Shown here in pieces: positions 8,755-16,511 of a DNA stretch of 64,000 nt. The stretch comes from Microcoleus sp. FACHB-831 (GTDB taxonomy: Bacteria; Cyanobacteriota; Cyanobacteriia; Cyanobacteriales; FACHB-T130), in assembly GCF_014695585.1 (NCBI RefSeq), contig NZ_JACJON010000077.1, positions 1 to 64,000 of the forward strand, read 5' to 3'. The notes below the pieces were generated by a model. The model had not been told where the DNA came from. It saw only the letters and a program-made list of their open reading frames with translations, and searched no databases. Numbering within the stretch: position 1 is the first letter of the stretch; each line of letters opens with the position of its first letter. A program made the position numbers and the translations under genes.

Positions 8755-10074
8755 ATGGCATTTACAGTCGAACAGCCGTCCAATTCCTACTTGCATGTTG
8801 AAGGAGATATTCCACTCGATATAACTCAAGGAACGTTTGTTTCTGTTACTAGAAAGACTCCCCTTAAAATTTACTCGCTTGGTTTTCAACCCGCCAAGAC
8901 AATCCCAGAAATTCCTCGCTGGTTTTTGCAGAAGTATGCCAATTCGCCGTTTACTGTACTAGAGCCATTCGCTGGCTCTGGCACTACGATAATTGAAGCT
9001 CTGAAACATGGCTCGTCAATCTATTGGCTAGACTATCACCCCCTTAGCCGCCTAATTTGTGGCGTCAAAACCACTGATTTTTCACCCCTAGAAGTTCTAG
9101 AGGAAACATCAAAAATTATTGTCGGGGTCAAGGATCATGTCTTAGCACCAGAAACGGTAAACTTTGCCAATAAAGATTTCTGGTTTCAAAAGCCAGTGCA
9201 AGAGGGGCTTGAAATCCTCAAAGCTCATATTGTTAAAGCTAGAGAAAGCACTCAGCCCTTACTGTGGCTGGCATTTGCATCGACGGTCAGAAAAACATCA
9301 AATATGAATGATGGGATGCTGCTGGCGGCTCGACGCTCTCATGTTGAGGAGATACCGCAACGCGCTCGGGCTGATGTTTTTAGATACTTTCAATACTACG
9401 TTGATAAAGCAATTGATGCAGTTGTTGAATGGAAGACTTATTTGCAGTTAACGAAGGCCAAGTCTGAAGAGTTAAATTTCTCAGATGCAAAAACTCTTCA
9501 AGGGGAATTTATATGCGATGCAATTGTCACGTCGCCGCCTTACATCAATGCTATAGATTATGTGTGGGCTGCCAAATTTGAGCTTCATTGGCTGGGAATG
9601 GTTAAAAGCGATCGCGATAGGCTGAACTTATATTCCAGAGAGATTGGCACAGAAAGAATACCCAGAGAAGAATGCAACTCACTTGGCAAAACTGGCAATC
9701 AATGTCTCGATCGGTTAATAGAAGATATCTATACAGGTAGCAAGTACAAAGCAACGCGGGGGCAGAACGAACTGAGGGCAAGAGTTGTTTATAAATACTT
9801 TAACGATATGAGAAGCCACTTTGCTAGTAGTTTTTCACATCTGCAAACGGGTGGATATTACTGCTTTTCAATAGGTGACGTGAGTCGGATTTGCGGGGTT
9901 GATATTCCAGTTGCTTCACTTCTAACTGAGATAGCCACTGAAGTTGGTTTTAGGGAGAAATTTCATTTTCATCTGCTATTGAAAAATCGCAGACTAAATC
10001 TTCCTAGAAACGTAGATTGGGCTGGGACTATCAAACACGACACGACTGTGATTTTGGAAAAGCCAGCCTTATGA
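8755..10074 (+). CDS. DNA methyltransferase (N4/N6 type) of a type II restriction-modification system
   Basis: A 439-residue S-adenosylmethionine-dependent amino-DNA methyltransferase. Motif I EPFAGSGTTIIEA (about 70-82) binds AdoMet and the catalytic motif IV is TSPPY at 259-263. The order I then IV, with about 180 residues between them that could hold the target-recognition region, fits an alpha-like arrangement. Further downstream are FSIGDVSRI and a terminal segment typical of N4/N6 enzymes. The stop TGA overlaps the ATG of the next gene as ATGA, a mark of translational coupling to the putative endonuclease. It starts 41 bp after the cysteine desulfurase gene with no strong Shine-Dalgarno. 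The recognition sequence cannot be read from the protein. Confidence 0.9.
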   Translation: MAFTVEQPSNSYLHVEGDIPLDITQGTFVSVTRKTPLKIYSLGFQPAKTIPEIPRWFLQKYANSPFTVLEPFAGSGTTIIEALKHGSSIYWLDYHPLSRLICGVKTTDFSPLEVLEETSKIIVGVKDHVLAPETVNFANKDFWFQKPVQEGLEILKAHIVKARESTQPLLWLAFASTVRKTSNMNDGMLLAARRSHVEEIPQRARADVFRYFQYYVDKAIDAVVEWKTYLQLTKAKSEELNFSDAKTLQGEFICDAIVTSPPYINAIDYVWAAKFELHWLGMVKSDRDRLNLYSREIGTERIPREECNSLGKTGNQCLDRLIEDIYTGSKYKATRGQNELRARVVYKYFNDMRSHFASSFSHLQTGGYYCFSIGDVSRICGVDIPVASLLTEIATEVGFREKFHFHLLLKNRRLNLPRNVDWAGTIKHDTTVILEKPAL

Positions 10075-10631
10075 ACCCTAATGAAATTGATAATGCCTTA
10101 GAGAGGATAATCCAACAGTACAGCGTGTCTTTTGCAGCCAAATTATTTATTGAGGAATCTTTAGAAGAAGACGATCTGATGCGCGTGTTCGGTTTAAATC
10201 AAGAAATTAAAGCGGAAAATAAACAGTATTGGGGAAGAGAGTTAGGAAAGTGTTGGGAGCGCATAGTAATTGCTCTGTGCAGACAAAGATGTGATAATTT
10301 CAGCGCTGCAATTCGAGAAGGGCAAGATGAACTTTGCGATCTTGTTATTGGACTGGATGCCATTGATACAAAATATAGGATTGGTTCTGGGGATTCAGGA
10401 ACTTTGAAGAAGTTCAGACAGTATGCAGTTAGATTGCGTCAAATGGGGTACAACCCAGTTTTACTGATACTCAGGAGTGATAGTTTGTCCCAAGCTATCA
10501 ATGCTTGCAGGATGGGTGGTTGGACAATAAGGGCAGGTACTGAGACTTACGAATACCTGCGATCTTCTACTGGATTCGATTTGGAATCGTGGTTGAAAGT
10601 AAGACGCGATCGCTATAATATCAGACCCTAA
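10071..10631 (+). CDS. Putative type II restriction endonuclease
   Basis: A 186-residue protein whose ATG overlaps the methyltransferase stop (ATGA). A PD-(D/E)xK-like core is visible: D90 in ELCDLVIG, then D99-T-K101 in DAIDTKYRIGSGD, with a strand-turn-strand between. The following GTLKKFRQYAVRLRQMGYNP and VLLILR suit the helix and strand that close this nuclease fold. Size and position next to a methyltransferase strongly suggest the cognate endonuclease. I have a weak impression of similarity to the ApaLI family, which I could not test. Start at 10071 is preferred over an upstream in-frame start inside the methyltransferase because of the coupling. Confidence 0.75.
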   Translation: MNPNEIDNALERIIQQYSVSFAAKLFIEESLEEDDLMRVFGLNQEIKAENKQYWGRELGKCWERIVIALCRQRCDNFSAAIREGQDELCDLVIGLDAIDTKYRIGSGDSGTLKKFRQYAVRLRQMGYNPVLLILRSDSLSQAINACRMGGWTIRAGTETYEYLRSSTGFDLESWLKVRRDRYNIRP

Positions 10632-10683
10632 AAGGGCGCGGTTTGGCCTAACCTTAAGAAGTGAAAACGCAATAATATTGAAT

Positions 10684-11412
10684 ATGGCTGAACTACCCAA
10701 GACACTAGAAGAATCGATCGCGCAAGCCAGCGTTGCAACAAAAGCCGCCATTGAAGCGGGTTACTCCCGGCTACAGGTTGACTTTGTATACCCAGAAATC
10801 GCCCTCCAAGCGCAGTCAATAGCTGAACAATTCATCCCAGCATTTGAAGACTTCGGTTCTGGGCTGAAAGTTTTATTTCCCGATGCTGGTGCTGCCGCCC
10901 TTGCCCGCCGCGACTGGGGCGAGATTCCCTTTAAAATTCAAGACATCGGCATCGGCAGAACCCCCGTAGAGGATAAAATTCAGCCAGAAGACCAAGTTTT
11001 TCTGCTCGTTGGCCCCAGTGCAGTAGAATTAGCTCAAGTCGAAAAACTCTGTCAAATTGCAGACTCGCGCCCTGTAATTCTACTTAACCCCCGCTTGGAA
11101 GATATAGGCACTATTGGCATAGGATATGCAGGTAGGCAAATACGCGATCGCTTCCTCAAGACGTTTGAATCCTCCTACTACCTTAGACCCCTAGAAGGTG
11201 CGGCTATATACCGCTGCTACCCGTCTCGTTGGCAAGTCTGGCTGGAAAACAGCGAGGATTACGAACTTATTGCCGAAGAACCGCAAAGGCCCGTTAGCGA
11301 CAGACTTGACGAAATATTGGGTAAAGTTACCGACAACGGCGAGACGCCAAAACCCAAGAAACAAGGGCTATTCGCCAGCATGCAACAGTTCTTGCGTGCC
11401 CTAAGCCGATAG
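10684..11412 (+). CDS. DUF1995 (LPA3-like) family protein
   Basis: A 242-residue soluble protein of the DUF1995 family, shared by cyanobacteria and chloroplasts; the plant relative LPA3 is linked to photosystem II assembly. The family opening MAELPKTLEESIAQA and the stretch YSRLQVDFVYPEIALQAQ are typical. Further on come FPDAGAAALARRDWGE and RPVILLNPRLED, followed by a WQVWLENSEDYELIAEEP segment. No transit or signal peptide and no membrane helix. ATG at 10684 is preferred to a TTG two codons upstream. It lies 52 bp after the restriction gene but is probably an independent unit, since it is a core cyanobacterial gene. Confidence 0.85.
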   Translation: MAELPKTLEESIAQASVATKAAIEAGYSRLQVDFVYPEIALQAQSIAEQFIPAFEDFGSGLKVLFPDAGAAALARRDWGEIPFKIQDIGIGRTPVEDKIQPEDQVFLLVGPSAVELAQVEKLCQIADSRPVILLNPRLEDIGTIGIGYAGRQIRDRFLKTFESSYYLRPLEGAAIYRCYPSRWQVWLENSEDYELIAEEPQRPVSDRLDEILGKVTDNGETPKPKKQGLFASMQQFLRALSR

Positions 11413-11420
11413 CCAAAGCA

Positions 11421-11470
11421 AAAGGCAAAAGAAAAATTTTTTATGATTATTTTGTTTTTCTTTTGCCTTT
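11421..11470. terminator. Hairpin downstream of the DUF1995 gene
   Basis: Arms 11421-11436 and 11455-11470 form a perfect 16-bp stem (AAAGGCAAAAGAAAAA type) just after the stop at 11412, followed by a T-rich stretch. It would act as an A/T-rich terminator. The AAAGGCAAAAG composition also matches low-complexity dispersed repeats of cyanobacteria, as in the text near 39340, so it may be a repeat that was co-opted. Confidence 0.55.
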
Positions 11471-11551
11471 TTAATTTTTACTTTTTACTACTCTAAAGGC
11501 AATGGCAGCCTTTATAAAAAAAATAATGGCAAATATACATATTTTTTTCTC

Positions 11552-13405
11552 GTGTTTGCCACCGTTGGACACAATATTAGTAACCTTATTGAAGGTATTC
11601 ATCACGCACTTGCGCGAAACCTTCCACTTTGCGTATTAAAGCTTTGGGGTGCGGATAGGTCAATGATTGGGCTTTCACCTTTGGAGAAATATCTCCAGCA
11701 AGGGGAAAATTCATTTTCACAACTATACGGGAATCTTAGCAGGAATTTAGTGATGGATATACAAACAAATTTGCTGTTGGAAAATCAGCAATTAAAAGCG
11801 GAACTTGAAAAGCTTCGTCAAGAAAACACCGCTCTTAGACAGGAGTTACAAAGCTTAAATTTCGATACAGTGCAATTGGAAGGGTCGTTGCTAGAAGAGC
11901 GAATTAAGGCTACAAAACGCGAAGAAACATTTAAGTTTATCCAATTGCTGTATCAAGAAATTATTTCTGCAACAGACGCCTGTAATATTTATCAAATCAC
12001 CGTCAAGTATCTCGCGGAAAATATTGGCTTTGACAGAGCAGTTATTTTCAAGAAATCAGAAAACAATTTTATACCCGTCGCCGTCCGGGGCTATCCTGAT
12101 GAAAATCTAGCAGAAAAATTGGCAAACCCGTTTTTTTCTCAATTTGTTAAACGTAAAAAAGGCATTTTAGTCAACAGCAAAACTACTGCTATTGGCTCAG
12201 ATACATATCAATCCAATTTTCAGGTCAAATATTTTATTGCTGTTCCTTTTGCCATACATGATGAGGTCAATCATATTCTGTTCGCGGGCAACCAAACAGA
12301 AGATAACATAAGAAGACCGAGGCTGACGCGCTCAGATTTACAGACTCTGCAAATATTGGCAAATCAGATCGCGATCGCGATTCGCCAAACCCAACTATAC
12401 TCACAAAGTTTATCGGCGGTGGCGATCGCTCAAGCGCAAAGCCTTAAAATTGAGCAAGCCTTACACAAAGTACAGCAAACTCAGGCGCAACTAATTCAAA
12501 CCGAAAAAATGTCTGGGCTTGGGCAACTTGTGGCTGGTCTTGCTCACGAGATCAACAATCCAATTAATTTTATTCACGGGAACCTAAATCATGCCAGCAA
12601 CTATGTCAGAGACCTGCTGGATCTGCTAACCCTATACCAACAACAATACCCCAACCCAACTGCCCCAATTCAAGAGCAACTTGACACTATAGATTGGGAA
12701 TTCTTAATAGACGATTTGCCTAAAGTGTTGTCCTCAATGCGTGGAGGGGCGCAGCGAATTCGTCAAATTATCTTGTCATTGCGTAACTTCTCGCGCCATG
12801 ACGAAGCTGACATCAAGCGGGTGAATATTCATGAAGGGATTGACAACACTCTCTTAATTTTGCAACACCGACTGAAAGCCACAAATCCTTATAAGCGCGA
12901 CATCCAAATTATTAAAGACTACGGCGAACTGCCGCCAGTTGAATGCTATCCGGGACAGTTAAATCAAGTTTTTATGAATGTTATTGCTAATGCTATAGAT
13001 GCCCTAGAAGAGTTACAAAGCGCGAGGTCCGGAAAGCTAAATAGTATGCCAAAAGGTATTAAAATTGGCAGCAGCGGTCATGCAGCCAATAGCGATCGCT
13101 CCTCCGAAACTGTACAGTCAAAAGATAGTTTCTCACCTTGCATCCGCATTCGCACTGAAGTATTAGATTCTGGTTATGTTGCTATTAGTATTGCAGACAA
13201 CGGGCCAGGGATGACTGAGGAAGTGCGTAATCGTTTGTTTGACCCCTTTTTTACTACTAAGCCAGTGGGCAAGGGGACAGGTCTTGGTCTAACGATTAGT
13301 TATCAAATTGTCGTGGAAAAACATCGCGGGATTCTGCGATGTTTTTCGGAACCAGCGCAGGGAGCAGAGTTTTGTATTCAGATACCGATTAAAGCAGTTA
13401 GGTAA
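11552..13405 (+). CDS. GAF-domain sensor histidine kinase
   Basis: A cytoplasmic histidine kinase of 617 residues from a GTG start. An N-terminal coiled coil (about 70-125) is followed by a GAF domain (about 128-290) and a signalling helix. The dimerisation/phosphoacceptor domain carries H332 in [15 protein letters not shown], and a HATPase_c domain has an N box ([15 protein letters not shown]) and G boxes ([19 protein letters not shown]). A Ser-rich insert of about 35 residues after the N box is unusual. The start is uncertain: ATG at 11754 ([14 protein letters not shown]) would begin just before the coiled coil. No transmembrane helix, so it senses an intracellular cue. It is a close relative of the kinase at 14119-16467. 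Confidence 0.9.
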   Translation: MFATVGHNISNLIEGIHHALARNLPLCVLKLWGADRSMIGLSPLEKYLQQGENSFSQLYGNLSRNLVMDIQTNLLLENQQLKAELEKLRQENTALRQELQSLNFDTVQLEGSLLEERIKATKREETFKFIQLLYQEIISATDACNIYQITVKYLAENIGFDRAVIFKKSENNFIPVAVRGYPDENLAEKLANPFFSQFVKRKKGILVNSKTTAIGSDTYQSNFQVKYFIAVPFAIHDEVNHILFAGNQTEDNIRRPRLTRSDLQTLQILANQIAIAIRQTQLYSQSLSAVAIAQAQSLKIEQALHKVQQTQAQLIQTEKMSGLGQLVAGLAHEINNPINFIHGNLNHASNYVRDLLDLLTLYQQQYPNPTAPIQEQLDTIDWEFLIDDLPKVLSSMRGGAQRIRQIILSLRNFSRHDEADIKRVNIHEGIDNTLLILQHRLKATNPYKRDIQIIKDYGELPPVECYPGQLNQVFMNVIANAIDALEELQSARSGKLNSMPKGIKIGSSGHAANSDRSSETVQSKDSFSPCIRIRTEVLDSGYVAISIADNGPGMTEEVRNRLFDPFFTTKPVGKGTGLGLTISYQIVVEKHRGILRCFSEPAQGAEFCIQIPIKAVR

Positions 13406-13418
13406 TATGAGTTTTGGA

Positions 13419-13961
13419 TTAAAAGAGGGGGCGATCGCTAGGGAGGAATTTGACATAAACGCGATCGCACCTATGAGTTTCCACTCCAGTCGCCGCTTGG
13501 TATCCGCTGGTTTCATACAGCTTGACGGCTTCTTTTAATACGCTGGCGGTTTCAATCCAAATTTCCTTGAAACCTCGTGCCGCGATCGCGCTTTCCAACT
13601 GTTGTAGTAAATACTTACCCAACCCTTGCCCTCTCGCATTTGGCAACAGGTACATTTTCCGTATTTCTACAGCATTTTGTCCGCGTTCGATCGGATAATA
13701 CGCACCAGTACCTACCACGCTTTTTTGTTGTTCAATTACCCAAAATTCTCCACCAGTTGCTAGATAAAAATTTTCTACCTGCAATACATCTTTATCTGCC
13801 CCATCTGGTTCCCAATTCAACCCGTACTCGGTTAACACAGAATGGATAACGAGGGCTGCGGCGGCGCGATCGCCACTCTCCCAATGACGAATTATAAAAT
13901 CTCGATAGTTAATTTGCACGATACTTATGGGAATTCTAGATAGGAGGGATTTGGCCAACAC
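13419..13961 (-). CDS. GNAT family N-acetyltransferase
   Basis: A 180-residue GCN5-type acetyltransferase in the opposite direction to the kinases around it. Motif A is LLPNARGQGLGKYLLQQLE (about 104-122), followed by GFKEIWIETASVLKEAVKLYETSGYQ, typical of motif B. The early segment FIIRHWESGDRAAAALVIHSVLTEYG is the usual first strand and helices. It ends 13 bp from the convergent kinase stop at 13405. The GTG at 13961 gives the longest protein; a later GTG at 13919 would start at VQINYRDF nearer the domain edge. The substrate is unknown. Confidence 0.85.
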   Translation of the reverse strand: MLAKSLLSRIPISIVQINYRDFIIRHWESGDRAAAALVIHSVLTEYGLNWEPDGADKDVLQVENFYLATGGEFWVIEQQKSVVGTGAYYPIERGQNAVEIRKMYLLPNARGQGLGKYLLQQLESAIAARGFKEIWIETASVLKEAVKLYETSGYQAATGVETHRCDRVYVKFLPSDRPLF

Positions 13962-14118
13962 GCACCTTATCTATGCTGACATATCACATTATGATGACTT
14001 TAGCGTTATTCAACTAAATTCTTCCTGTTTTAGCCACTAAGTAACCATTAATTTTATTCTCTCAGTAATTTGGCTTAGAGAGACAAAAGCTAACATTTCC
14101 CACAGAACGCACAAGCCT

Positions 14119-16467
14119 ATGCTGCCAATCAGTCTTAAAAAAATTCTTTCCCAAAAAGATTGCTTATCTGCAATCAGTGGCATCCTAAATTCCCTTGAGA
14201 GCAACTTTATCATTCAAGATGCAGAAGGCCAGGTTCTGATAGGAAGTGACATGGACGCAGCGCAGGATAAATATCCTGTAGCAATGTCCGAGAAAGTAAT
14301 TGGATGGGTGATTGGTGGTGAAAATGCATCTGCTGTCGCTTCGCTTCTCTCCTATTTAGCTAATAAAGAGCTGGAAAAGAAAACACTCGCCAATGAATTA
14401 CTGGATAAATATAGAGAGATATCCTTATTACACGATATTTCTAACAAGATAACTGCTAGTTTGGATCTCAAAGAAGTCGCCCAATTAGTGCTGGATGAAG
14501 CTAAAAGACTCATCCAAGCCACAGGCGGGAGGATGATGTTACTAGAACGCGGGGCAGAAACCTTAGAAACTATCTCGGAGTTTGGTAATAAGTACAAATC
14601 AAAAACACGCTATCGGCTTTTTGAGGGCATTGTTGATAATGTTGTTAGAACAGGAACGGGAGAGATAGTCAACGATATTTTATCCACGCCAATAAATACT
14701 AAAAATTTAAATATAGAACCTCTGGTAAATGAGGTGATTTCTGTTATTTGCGTACCTCTAAAAAGCAAAGCTAGAGTAATAGGTGCAATAGAACTCAGCA
14801 GCGACGAACTTGTAAACTATACAGCAAAAGATCTTAAACTTTTGGCGATGCTAGCGTTCCAAGCAGCATCAGCTATCGAAAATGCCCTGCTCCACGAAAA
14901 CAAACTAAAGGAAAGCCGTCGTGAAGCTTTGCTTTTCCGTTTAGCTAGCCAGATCCGTCAATCTCTCGACCTCAATACGATATTGGAAACTGCGGTGAGC
15001 GAGATCCGCAGCCTGCTACATATAGATCGCTGTGCATTCAGTTGGTATCGAGCGCAAATCGTTGGTATTTCTAGACCTGAGCAGGGATTAATAAAGCCCG
15101 ACCGGGCGAGTATAGATCTAATACAACATTCATTTACGGAAAAAGTCGATAAAGCCTGTTGCTGTTCAAGCAAAGCCTCTTGGAACGAGGATCGGCCAGT
15201 TTGGGAAGTTGTGAATGAAGCTAGGAACTTTGATTTATTGAGCGCAATTGGGTACTACTCGCCGGATGATTTCGGTTCTTTTAGTCATAAGCTGCTGAAC
15301 ATGGAAATAGTTCGACTTGATGAGGTTGAAACAGCGATCGCGCAAGATATGCAGCAGTTATTTCTCGCCCAGAGTTGTACCTCTGTATTAGCCCTTCCCA
15401 TTCAAACTCGCTCTGGTTTAATTGGAGTCCTTAGCTGCTCTCAACATCAAGAACCCCGACCTTGGAGCGATGCGGAAGTAGAACTATTGCAAATGGTAGC
15501 CAATCAACTAGCGATCGCCCTCGATCAAGCCGAACTCTACAAACAAACTTGTCTTTCTGCTGCTACCGCCCAAGCGCGTGCCCAACAGTTACAGCAAGCT
15601 TTGCAAGAATTACAACAAACTCAATCCCAGCTAATTCAGAGCGAAAAAATGTCCAGCTTGGGTCAGCTAGTTGCTGGTGTTGCCCACGAAATCAACAATC
15701 CCGTCAACTTCATCGGCGGTAATCTCGACTACGCAAATAAATACACCCAAGACTTAATCGAACTCGTGCAGCTCTACCAACAGCATTATGCCGAACCCGC
15801 ACCAGAAATTCAAAACTTTGTCGAAGATATAGAACTAGATTTTCTCGCCCAAGACCTTCCCAAACTCCTCTCTTCAATGCAAATAGGTGTCGATCGCATC
15901 AGCCAGATTGTCCTTAGCTTGCGAAACTTTTCCCGCCTAGAACAAGCCGAGATGAAGCCAGTGGACATTCACGAAGGTATCGATAGCACCCTGCTGATAT
16001 TACACAATCGCTTAAAACCAAATGGTTCGCGAGGGGGACGCCCGTGCGCGGGTATTAAAATAATCAAAGACTATGGCGACCTGCCCAAGGTGGAGTGTTT
16101 CTCCGGGCAACTAAATCAGGTATTTATGAACATTGTCAGTAATGCTATCGATGCATTAGAGGAGCAAAAAGAACCCGGTGTTATCACCATTAGCACCTCA
16201 ATTTCTTCTGACACTAACTCTGTTTTAATTCGTTTTCGAGACAACGGCCCTGGAATCGCCGAGCAAGTTAGAACAAAGCTATTCGATCCGTTCTTTACGA
16301 CAAAACCAGTAGGCAAAGGCACGGGGCTAGGGCTGTCAATTTCGCACCATATCGTCACAGAGAAACATAACGGGGTTCTCAAATGTTTATCCCAGCTTGG
16401 TGAGGGGACAGAATTCTGCATTGAGATACCCCTTAAATCAGTATCAGCCCTCATGCTAGTTAGTTAA
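14119..16467 (+). CDS. Sensor histidine kinase with two GAF domains
   Basis: A 782-residue cytoplasmic kinase. It has a short N-terminal sensory region (about 1-80), a first GAF (about 100-260), a second GAF (about 275-475), a coiled connector, the phosphoacceptor H523 in LVAGVAHEINNPVNF, and a HATPase_c domain with NQVFMNIVSNAIDAL and GKGTGLGLS. The C-terminal 290 residues are close to those of the kinase at 11552, which indicates duplication of the catalytic half with different input modules. The second GAF has a Cys cluster (KACCCSSKASW) but no clear bilin-lyase motif, so phytochrome function is not supported. A Gly/Arg-rich patch, GSRGGRPCAG, interrupts the ATPase domain near 16020-16060. 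Confidence 0.9.
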   Translation: MLPISLKKILSQKDCLSAISGILNSLESNFIIQDAEGQVLIGSDMDAAQDKYPVAMSEKVIGWVIGGENASAVASLLSYLANKELEKKTLANELLDKYREISLLHDISNKITASLDLKEVAQLVLDEAKRLIQATGGRMMLLERGAETLETISEFGNKYKSKTRYRLFEGIVDNVVRTGTGEIVNDILSTPINTKNLNIEPLVNEVISVICVPLKSKARVIGAIELSSDELVNYTAKDLKLLAMLAFQAASAIENALLHENKLKESRREALLFRLASQIRQSLDLNTILETAVSEIRSLLHIDRCAFSWYRAQIVGISRPEQGLIKPDRASIDLIQHSFTEKVDKACCCSSKASWNEDRPVWEVVNEARNFDLLSAIGYYSPDDFGSFSHKLLNMEIVRLDEVETAIAQDMQQLFLAQSCTSVLALPIQTRSGLIGVLSCSQHQEPRPWSDAEVELLQMVANQLAIALDQAELYKQTCLSAATAQARAQQLQQALQELQQTQSQLIQSEKMSSLGQLVAGVAHEINNPVNFIGGNLDYANKYTQDLIELVQLYQQHYAEPAPEIQNFVEDIELDFLAQDLPKLLSSMQIGVDRISQIVLSLRNFSRLEQAEMKPVDIHEGIDSTLLILHNRLKPNGSRGGRPCAGIKIIKDYGDLPKVECFSGQLNQVFMNIVSNAIDALEEQKEPGVITISTSISSDTNSVLIRFRDNGPGIAEQVRTKLFDPFFTTKPVGKGTGLGLSISHHIVTEKHNGVLKCLSQLGEGTEFCIEIPLKSVSALMLVS

Positions 16468-16511
16468 GAGCGTGGCATTATCCAAATAATCATTGAGGCA
16501 AGTTCCATCGG

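Noticed and set aside
14940-15480. Second GAF of the 14119-16467 kinase as a phytochrome or cyanobacteriochrome
   Set aside because: There are Cys residues, but no recognisable chromophore-binding Cys-His motif, so bilin binding is not supported.
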